Below are positions 56,611 through 64,000 of a stretch of DNA of 64,000 nt, piece after piece. This stretch comes from Solea solea. Taxonomy: Eukaryota; Chordata; Actinopteri; Pleuronectiformes; Soleidae. A program made the translations under genes and the position numbers. The stretch is from the NCBI RefSeq assembly GCF_958295425.1, contig NC_081136.1:7499594-7563593 (forward strand), in the 5' to 3' direction. The number at the start of each line of letters is the position of its first letter. Position 1 is the first letter of the stretch. Below the pieces are notes generated by a model, which was not told where the DNA came from, made no database searches, and saw only the letters and a program-made list of their open reading frames with translations.

Positions 56611-56635
56611 CTTTTTTTTTTTTTTTTTTTTTTTA
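56611..56635. repeat. poly-T run
   Basis: About 24 consecutive T bases. Confidence 0.95.
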
Positions 56636-56800
56636 AATTGGAACTGATTATAGTGATAGCCACTGGGCACATTTAATTAGGAGATACAATGCTTAAATGC
56701 TGAAATCAGAGAGAGAAAAAGTCCAGAACAAAGTCACTGAGCCCAGAATGGATCCTGCAGAGTGAGCTAAGATCGATGGAGAGAGAAGTGTTTGGACAGC

Positions 56801-56843
56801 GAGGGAGGGAGAGAAAGAGAGAGAGAGAGAGGGGGGGGGGGGT
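56801..56843. repeat. (GA)n plus G12 run
   Basis: Imperfect GAGA array followed by 12 consecutive G bases. Confidence 0.93.
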
Positions 56844-57057
56844 GAATGGAGAGAGCAGACGAGAGGCAGCAGCTGTGGGAGAAAGGTTGTTGCAGCGGCA
56901 GAGCCCGGCACCTCAGCTTGTCCCATTGATTTCAGCTCAACAACAAATTGGACCATTTTTCACAGCATCCCACTGTGGCCCCACTTGCCTTTTTATTTAT
57001 TCCCCCATTCAGCAGAGCCACCCGGCACCACATGTGTCCAGTCTGGAAAACCACCTG

Positions 57058-57084
57058 CACACACACACATACACACACATATAT
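57058..57084. repeat. (CA)n microsatellite, imperfect
   Basis: CA units with one CATA interruption. Confidence 0.9.
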
Positions 57085-57325
57085 CTGCCGGGCAAATATC
57101 AGTGAATAAAATCCAAAAATTTAAGAGGAGTTGTCCACATTTTACGGATAGCAACACTCATAACATGACTTTTTACTAAACCACACGCCCTTTAGTTGTT
57201 TTATTTTGCCTATCAAGCTTCGAATTTTCATGTGTTTTTACTGTAAAGGGAAATATTAAATATAAATGTCATTACACAATGTGATACCACACTAAATGAT
57301 GAACATATTCTTATCATCTGATGTG

Positions 57326-57994
57326 TACGGAGCCCCAGACATGAGACGGCGGGAAAAAATATTAATTTGTGGCCAAGAAATACTAATTTGTTACCAAAAA
57401 TAGGTAGAACGTACGCACAAAATATTAATTTGTGGCCAAGAAATACTAATTCGTTCCCACGAAATAGGTAAAATGTACGCACAAAATAATCATTTGTGGC
57501 CAAGAAATACTAATTTGTTCCCACGAAATAGGTCAAATGTACACACAAAATAATCATTTGTGGCCAAGAAATACTAATTTGTTCCCAAGAAAAAGGTAAT
57601 ACGTGCGCACGAAAGACTAATTCGTGACCACGAAATAGGTATAATGTCCATTGCAAGGAATCATTATTATCGAGAGGCATTTAAACAGAATATTAAGAGC
57701 CACAGTTGCCCACGTAACCCCGCATTTGCCTGCAATGCCAGACTTTTGAAAATATCTTTGTAACTACTAACCTAAAATAAAACTCAATCAGACTATCTCT
57801 GTCCTTCAGCCCTCTTTGCTTGCTTTACTTGTGCAGATCTCCAGGTAATTCATGAGAATGTTATTAATATTATTAATACTGTGCACACATTATATCTATT
57901 TCATGGCAACTAATTAGTATTTCATGCACACGTTTTTACCTAGTTCATGGCCACAAATTTTTATTTTCCCCCATGTCATGCCTGGGGCTCTGTA
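57326..57994. mobile_element. fold-back element with ~64-bp tandem units in each arm
   Basis: The outer termini are inverted repeats. The left TACGGAGCCCCAGACATGA (57326-57344) and the right, reverse-complemented, TACAGAGCCCCAGGCATGA (57976-57994) agree at 17 of 19 positions, and both lead through GGGAAAA into AATTTGTGGCC. The left arm holds about four units of ~64 bp (GTGGCCAAGAAATACTAAT at 57369, 57432, 57496, 57560; a variant at 57624), each built from three related ~21-bp pieces. The right arm (57880-57965) carries the same unit inverted. A unique ~220-bp middle separates them. No coding content. Confidence 0.82.
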
Positions 57995-58489
57995 GATAGG
58001 TGTAGGAAAGGAAGAATGAATACATCTAATTCACGTATATGTGACATAAAAACAAGTCAACAAATCAATAAACGTTTCTTATGAAACTTTAGTTGATGTA
58101 AAATCAATACTGGGGGAAAACTACTGCATATATATGCCTGCCATTTAGATGATTTGACTGCAACTATTAGTATTCACTGCTATACTGAAACTTTTTTCCC
58201 TCTTTTATAACTTGACGTGCAGTGTAAGAAAAAAAAACTTTAGGCTGTGAGGTTTCAGGAAGAGAATCTTGTTTAGAAAGACAGGATAATATTAGTACAG
58301 GGAGACACTGTCTCTGCTCTTCTTTTTAGAAAAGTGGTGTGAGGGAAAAAGGGAGGATTTGTTACAATTCATCAATAAATAATATCTTGTTCAAGTCTTA
58401 ACCCAGAGCCCTTTTCCTGGCAGTGGGTAGGATAATGGCTGAATCACATTTCACTATATTCAAATGTTCCACAGTTTTCTACTTTCTCC
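57995..58489. other. unique non-coding stretch
   Basis: Nothing is recognised. Confidence 0.5.
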
Positions 58490-58529
58490 ATCTGTCTGTC
58501 TGTCTGTCAGTCTGTCTGTCTGTCTGTCC
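58490..58529. repeat. (TCTG)n microsatellite
   Basis: About ten TCTG units with one CAG interruption. Confidence 0.95.
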
Positions 58530-59230
58530 GCCTCTCTCGTGTGCTCGTTATAAAAGTAGGTCAAGGGTGTGATTACAACATTTAATTCAACACTAAAGTG
58601 CAGCTTCTGAGAGAAATTCATTAGTTTGAACTGCGATTACGAATCTGCTGATGGCGACAATTCAACCTTGTGTGAATGAATGTGTGATTTTGACAAATAA
58701 ACTCTTCACTTTTGTAGCAGTGATGGAATATAATAATATGAATATAAATATATCAGACAGGAAAGATGGTTTACCCTCAGTTCATTTTTTACTTCTCTGC
58801 GTGTATTCTGTAAAGCTTTTAATTCGCTGCTATGAACTGCAGCTACATATTTCAACACTTTTTCTTGAGTTGTAGATTCTGTGGATTTCTCTTCATGGTC
58901 CGAATGACTTTATTCAAACAAGAAACTTCAAATCCTGAATGAAGTCTGGCAAAAAAAAATAACCCTGTCAGTACCTACGTCAGTACATTTGCACGTCTTT
59001 GAAAAAAATGAGAAGAATTATTGTGTTTGTCTGACTAAAAACCTGACTTCCACAATACATGAACTTCTCAAAGTCTGACTCACACACCCAGATGCGAATG
59101 GAATTTGAATTACATACTTTTGTACAGTATGTATAAATTCAGCTCAACCCAAACTGATTTAGGTGCTCTTATGTCAAGTATACTTTGACCTGCAATAATA
59201 GAAGAAGCGGAGAAGAAGAAAACAGTGAGA
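58530..59230. other. unique non-coding DNA
   Basis: Nothing is recognised. Confidence 0.5.
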
Positions 59231-59231
59231 A

Positions 59232-59575
59232 AAGTCAGCGAATCAATGTCTTTGTCACCAGAGGGACGAGAGTTTGAAAAAAAGTCTGTTTACATTTTTT
59301 GGCCTGTTTTTTGACATTGAGAAAAAAACTCAAACAGATGTTATTTTAAATATGTTATATTGTTCACATTTCTAATTTTACACGCAAAATGTGGTGTGTT
59401 TTTTTTTTCAAATAAAACTTTTTCATTTTTTTTCATTTTGAATTGTTAATTCACCATTTAAACATGCAGTAAATTGTAAATACCTGCTAGATAATAAAAG
59501 TTATTGTGGTAAAATGGGCAAAAGCACTAATTCGCAGGCCCTTTTCCAGGTGACCAGGTGGACATTTTGGGTTAA
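59232..59575 (-). mobile_element. TTAA-flanked piggyBac-like MITE, copy 7
   Basis: On the minus strand it begins TTAA (59572-59575) with CCCAAAATGTCCACCTGG, a shortened left end lacking the TTTAACACC. The family body continues to CTCTCGTCCCTCTGGTGAC. The distal end is missing. Confidence 0.75.
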
Positions 59576-60955
59576 AACGTGCTTGTATACCCGCGTAGTT
59601 AAGCTACAACCACAGCTTGGTTTAACCGTGCTTGGAAAAGTACTGTGTAGCTTTTATCTCAGGCTGCCATTTTATACACCTTGATGCTCTTGACACGGAA
59701 AAATCCTTAAAAAAAAACAACAAAGACTACTGAAATGTAAGAACATCTACGGTCTCGTCTCTGCTTTCCCTCCTTCTCACTCCTTCACAGTCAGTGTCAC
59801 GACTCTTCTTTTGTCCCTCCTCTTGTCATCCATATCAATCTCTCGCTGCACTCAGACTGACAGGACGTCTTGTCACTGCCTTATACCTCTCCTCCTCCTC
59901 CTCCCCAATTCCTCAGCTCAGTCTGAGGAGGAGGCTTCACGTCGTCACCTCTGCATCACTCTACTTCTGTTCCCCTACACTTCTTCTTCTTCCTCCTCCT
60001 ACTCCTCACCACACACGCCGTCGTACTGACTTAAAAGGCCCCGCGAGTGATGCAAAGACTCTGCCGTCAAAGCCAAAGTGACAGTTTGGTGTCAGTGCCA
60101 GGCATGAGGAGCTTTTGGAAAAAAAAAAAAAAAAAGTCAAACTGCTATATGTAAAGGTGGCTACTGGTAATGGATGACTGGCTTCTGGCGCCACCTACAA
60201 GCTGTCGAGCCGTCGGGCTGAAACTTCCCCGTGTCTGTTGGCCTTAATTAGAAACAAAATTTGCAGCATTCTAGCGCCTGTGTGTGGCCGATAGAGCCGC
60301 TATTCTTGTTCCGTTTGGTTCACGTGTAAGGATGAGTGACAGTGGGATGCTCAGATACCTGGAAAGATAAGGCGTCACGTTCCGATAACACCTTTCACAG
60401 GGTGTTACAGAAAATTAAACGTGATGCAACAAAAGATACAGCTGTCAAGCCGGGACAAGATTAACAAAAGTGAACGTGGCAGTGATGTGCGGGATTAATT
60501 TTGCCTGCTAATACAACCCACAGAGAACCGTGGCCTTCCAAAAGACAAAGAGGAAGAGCAAGAATGTGGAATGGAGTTTGGTTTGTGAGTCAGAATCAAG
60601 GTTTAAAGCCGTTCTAAATCAATACGTCGCTGCTTTTCTACCGCGTGATGGTACGCTTTAGAAAAGCAGACCATGATGTGTCTCGCATTTACATTCAGGG
60701 ACGGTGATAGATGAATCAGCTACGTGAAAAGCGAGACACGGTGTAGCCTGCCAATTAGTCACACGAGGAAGAGGATGATGCTGTAAACAAAGGGCCACAG
60801 TGGAGGATATTCAGCGAGTGCTTTATCTTTTTAGAAATCCTCCCTTTTGCAGTGCACAGTGTGTTTGAATTGGTCTTGTGCTTTTTCTCCATTCAATTTT
60901 CTTTCTCTCCTGGAAGTGATGATTCTTTAAAGACAAAACACAGACTGTAGTCTGT
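59576..60955. other. unique non-coding DNA
   Basis: Pyrimidine-rich at 59760-60020 (CTCCTC runs), with an A run of about 17 at 60118-60135. The small frames there are composition artefacts. No gene is seen. Confidence 0.5.
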
Positions 60956-60961
60956 CTACGT

Positions 60962-61168
60962 GCAGGTGAGGGATCTAAACAGTTTCCTCCATGGAGCTAT
61001 GGTGAATAGGTTTTCTCCAGGTTTTCCGGTTTCCTCCTACAGTCCAAAAAAAAAATGCAATATACAGGGATTAGGTAAACTGGACACTCTAAAATTGACC
61101 CTAAGTGTGAATGTGAGAGTGGTTGTTTGTTTAAAAAGCAGATAAAATGGTAGAAGATGAATGGATGG
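60962..61168 (+). mobile_element. RTE/Rex3-like LINE 3' tail
   Basis: TTTTCTCCAGGTTTTCCGG, TTTCCTCCTACAGTCC, AGGGATTAGGTAAACTGGAC, ACTCTAAAATTGACCC and AAAATGGTAGAAGATGAATGG end in ATGGATGG. The section with 'GATGGACTGG..CCAGGGTGT' is deleted. Confidence 0.8.
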
Positions 61169-61556
61169 AAATTATACATATTTTGTGGGAACAAATTAGT
61201 ATTTCGTGGCCACTAATTTTTATTATGTGCACACGTTTTATCTATTGCGTGGGAATTCATTAGTATTTCGTGGCCACAAATGAATATGTTGTGCACACGC
61301 TTTACCTACTTCGTGGGAACAAATTAGTATTTTGCACACGCTTTACCTATTCTGTGGGAACGAGTTAGTATTTCCTGGCCACTAATTAATATTTAATAAT
61401 ATATCTCATGACCACTCATTTTGTGTGGACATTTTACCTTTTTCGTGGTAACAAATAAAAATTTTGTGGTCACAAATTATTATTTTCATGCCCACAATTT
61501 AACTATCTCTAATTAGTATTTCTTGGTCACGAATCAGAGTTTTTATTTTTCCCATG
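61169..61556 (-). repeat. tandem array of the fold-back element's units
   Basis: Units such as GTGGGAACAAATTAGTATTT, CGTGGCCACTAATTTTTATT and GTGCACACGTTTTATCTATT are the inverse of the left-arm units at 57.35-57.65 kb and match its right arm. The array ends with TTTTTATTTTTCCCATGTAC, resembling the right shoulder of that element without its GAGCCCC terminus. It sits immediately after the GATGG tail of an RTE copy. Confidence 0.8.
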
Positions 61557-62043
61557 TACATTTTTGTATATAAAATGGACAATCAATACATGAGTGGACA
61601 TGAGTGTGATTGACAGCTGGGATTGTCCAATCGGTGCCATGTTTGCAGAAGACGTCTGTGAAGTCACAGTTTAAATAACTGAAATTGTGTGCAACTCATC
61701 AAAAACATCTGCTCCAATTTCACATTTTTGGAAATGTACTTGGGAACTCTAATTCTTTAATACCTTGGAACGTGCGCTCACTTCACACTGTTTGACCCTG
61801 CGTCATAGTCGTACTTTTCTTTCCCTGGTGTCAGAACATAAAATCCATTGTTTATGCTTCTCCTTCAGCTGCTACGAGTTTTGCGTTTTGAACTCAAAGG
61901 AAGTGGAAAAATACTTGAAAGTGAAGATAGTTCCAATGTAGCAAACACGGCACCAAATGTAGCAGAGTTTGTAGATACAGCTGTCATGAAGCTGCTCGGG
62001 CTGTCTGCTCCAGGCTCTGGGAGAGAGACAGCCTCGTCTGGTA

Positions 62044-62044
<1 letters not shown>
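61557..62044. other. unique non-coding stretch
   Basis: TGTGATTGACAGCTGG (61608-61623) also occurs inside the MITE at 1793-1808. Otherwise nothing is seen. Confidence 0.45.

Positions 62045-62075
<31 letters not shown>
62045..62075. repeat. (CA)n microsatellite
   Basis: About 15 CA units. Confidence 0.95.
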
Positions 62076-62351
62076 GAGAGATAATATACACATCGTGATA
62101 GTCTGAGCCAGGCAAGATAAGAGTCTGGCTCCTGAGCATGTGTTTGTGTTAGTGTGAACAGATCCAGAGTTTTGAAAGGCGCATGCATGATTGATCGACA
62201 TCTGCCTCTCGACTTCTGCCAAACTCTTTGCTGACGTCGCTAAAAACATTGAAATAAAATTGGTGAATTTATACATACAAATGGACGTTAGTTCATGTAT
62301 GTGTGTAAAACACACATATACATATGTGACTGGGCTTTTTCATGCCCAGTA

Positions 62352-62600
62352 TTAAAGCTGCAGTGCGTAATTTTGAAATATAAAGTGCCGTGTGACTCAC
62401 TTTGTGTTTTTTCAGTGTTTTAAATCTCAGAAAATATATATTTTTTTATCCGTTTCATGGCACAATTGACGGAAACCAGAAACCAGATGGCACTAAAAGT
62501 GGTTTGATTATTATTTTTTTTTCATATTATTACCACATAATAAAATGTGATAATAACCACACAGATGGGCTATACGATGTCAGTAACTGTGTGTAAAACA
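62352..62600 (+). mobile_element. TIR MITE left end ('TTAAAGCTGCAGTGCGT'), truncated
   Basis: TTAAAGCTGCAGTGCGTAATT matches the left terminus of the MITE at 1505. No inverted partner is seen downstream, so the right boundary is arbitrary. Confidence 0.45.
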
Positions 62601-62835
62601 TAGAAAGAAAACTAAAGGACACAGAAACATAACCATAAAATGACGTATTAAAAAAGTCTGTATCTGTGTGTTTTGATGCAACTTAACACCGGAAAAGTAC
62701 GAAGAAAACGGAAAAAAGCGGTTAAGAGATTATTAGCGCCAATGGCTAGCTATGTGAACGTTTGTGTCTGCTAGCTTACTCAGTGGTGGAGCTCCCTCTG
62801 CTATGTCATTTGCCACATAAATGCTAAAAATTTTT

Positions 62836-63108
62836 AAGATTAATCTGTCGATTATTTTCTTAATTAATCGTTTGGTCCATAAACTGTCAGAAAACTTTTA
62901 AAAATGTCGATCAGTGTTCGTCAAACGACGAGGTTCTCAAATGCAATTCTTTGTAATATGGAGCAAAGGAACCAGAAATGATTCACATTTAAGAAACTGA
63001 AACAATCAGAAATCGTTTTAATCATGAAAAAAAGCTTCAAACCGATTAATCGATTATCAAAATAGTTGACGATTAATTAGTAATCGAGTAATTGTTTCAG
63101 CTCCAAAT
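62836..63108. mobile_element. CGATTAATCG-type percomorph MITE, near full length
   Basis: TTAATCTGTCGATTATTTTC and TTAATTAATCGTTTGGTCCA lie at the left. CCGATTAATCGATTATCAAA, GACGATTAATTAGTAATCG and TTGTTTCAGCTCC lie at the right. The two ends are imperfect inverted copies, and the interior (CAGAAAACTTTTAAAAATGT, CGATCAGTGTTCGTCAAACG, AAATGATTCACATTTAAGAA) is the recognised body of a very common teleost repeat. The outermost 'GCAACTAACGATT' end is missing here but present at 5.4 kb (inverted). Confidence 0.75.
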
Positions 63109-64000
63109 CAGTAATGGCTCCCTCTTTCTTTGACTGGATGCTACAAAGTGGTTCAATTTGAAAGTGATGAACAGTAAAAAAACCAACAAAACAGATATTC
63201 AACTCTGGAATGCATAAAATGTTGTTTTAACAGGACCTTGTAATGTTTCATTCAGTAAAAGTGAGTGTTCCTCTTGAGGTCACGAACAGATTCTCCCACT
63301 AAGTGGCGAAGGCAAGAACAAAAAGGAGACGGGAGTCTTATACACTGGATTCCATAATAGAACCATAATGCACTTTGTCATTCGCCGCGGCCTCCCGAAC
63401 CGACGAGAGCCTTTTAGCCGGAGCCACAAATTAACATAGCCGAGCGCAAATACGGAGTCGCACTCTGTGTCCGTGCGACGGGGGAAAATTGGCAATTTCC
63501 AAGGCCAAGATTGTGCAGACAGAGTGATGCATGTGTGCTGCGGAAGTGTTTATTTAAATGCAGATGAGGATGGATAGCGAGGAATAATCACAGAAATCAT
63601 TTTCAGAGCGTGTACAGTTGTGCTGCAATAATACATCATATTGTCTGGGATAGCACGACGAAACCGCAGTCGACTGTTTCCACTTTAAAATACATTGAAA
63701 TGACATATTTCTAAAAAAAAAACATTAAAAAATAAACGTGGCATCTGCTTGGTGCTCTGCAGTAAAGCAGGTTTACAGTCAGTAATCTGTCAGCAATCAC
63801 CTGTTCGACGGGAAACAGAAACTCGCTTGGCAAATGAGTGACGGCTCGTGTTTTGTGCCGTCAGAGCAAAGTTTCCCTTTAGAATCTCTTCGAGTTTCAC
63901 TTTGGAGCCAATTAAATGCAGATGGGATTAAAAGTTGCCTTTGATCCGTTTACCCGGTGTGTGCCTGACAGAGAACCTCTCAAACACAAGGTAGTTTCAC
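63109..64000. other. unique non-coding DNA
   Basis: No gene, RNA or repeat family is recognised to the end of the window. Confidence 0.5.

Noticed and set aside
57340..57660. CRISPR-like regular repeats
   Set aside because: The units are contiguous tandem repeats without unique spacers, and the context is a vertebrate genome. There are no cas genes.
1..64000. Endogenous retrovirus, phage or bacterial defence genes
   Set aside because: I saw no LTR pairs with primer-binding sites, gag/pol/env motifs, or prokaryotic operon structure. The only reverse-transcriptase remnants are of non-LTR LINE type.

Overview
This window looks like intergenic or intronic DNA from a teleost fish, probably a percomorph. 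The evidence is the mix of dispersed families: tRNA-derived fish SINEs with an intact promoter head, RTE/Rex3-like LINE tails ending in GATG repeats, decayed L2/CR1-type LINE fragments, the CGATTAATCG-type MITE common in percomorphs, several hAT-like and TTAA-flanked MITEs, and abundant CA, ATCT, AT and TCTG microsatellites. There is no bacterial, phage or viral gene organisation. I find no confident protein-coding gene, rRNA or functional tRNA. The open frames seen are short, start and stop at random, and often run through simple repeats. The longest (about 173 codons, near 50.4-51.0 kb) has no domain I recognise.

Layout. 0-8 kb: an ATCT microsatellite, a SINE, a TIR MITE, the first TTAA-flanked MITE, a 223-bp tandem duplication and a long G tract. 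8-20 kb: mostly unique DNA with RTE tails, one LINE 3' tail, a full-length reverse SINE and an hAT-like MITE. 20-30 kb: a decamer minisatellite carrying 18-bp palindromes, a ~200-bp tandem duplication, a long TIR MITE, a G-rich quadruplex-type tract and a possible 5' exon containing a CAG repeat (29.75-30.06 kb). 30-44 kb: several TTAA MITEs, a long AT dinucleotide array, a 30-bp AT-rich minisatellite and a LINE C-terminal fossil. 44-54 kb: a longer LINE fossil with a recognisable reverse-transcriptase motif, an hAT MITE with a perfect 8-bp target-site duplication, and another LINE fossil. 54-64 kb: RTE tails, a fold-back element built from ~64-bp tandem units, a second array of the same units, and MITE copies.

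How the parts relate. No genes here work together. What coherence exists is among mobile elements: non-autonomous copies that depend on transposases or reverse transcriptases encoded elsewhere. The most informative pattern is one MITE family with CCC/GGG directly against TTAA, present in at least seven copies in both orientations, consistent with piggyBac-type mobilisation. The most gene-like sites are two stretches with good splice signals (29.75-30.06 kb and 18.12-18.32 kb), both weak. I did not find a new biological system. Coordinates of repeat edges are approximate (about 5-20 bases) unless a target-site duplication fixes them. All family names come from recalled sequence character, not from a database search.
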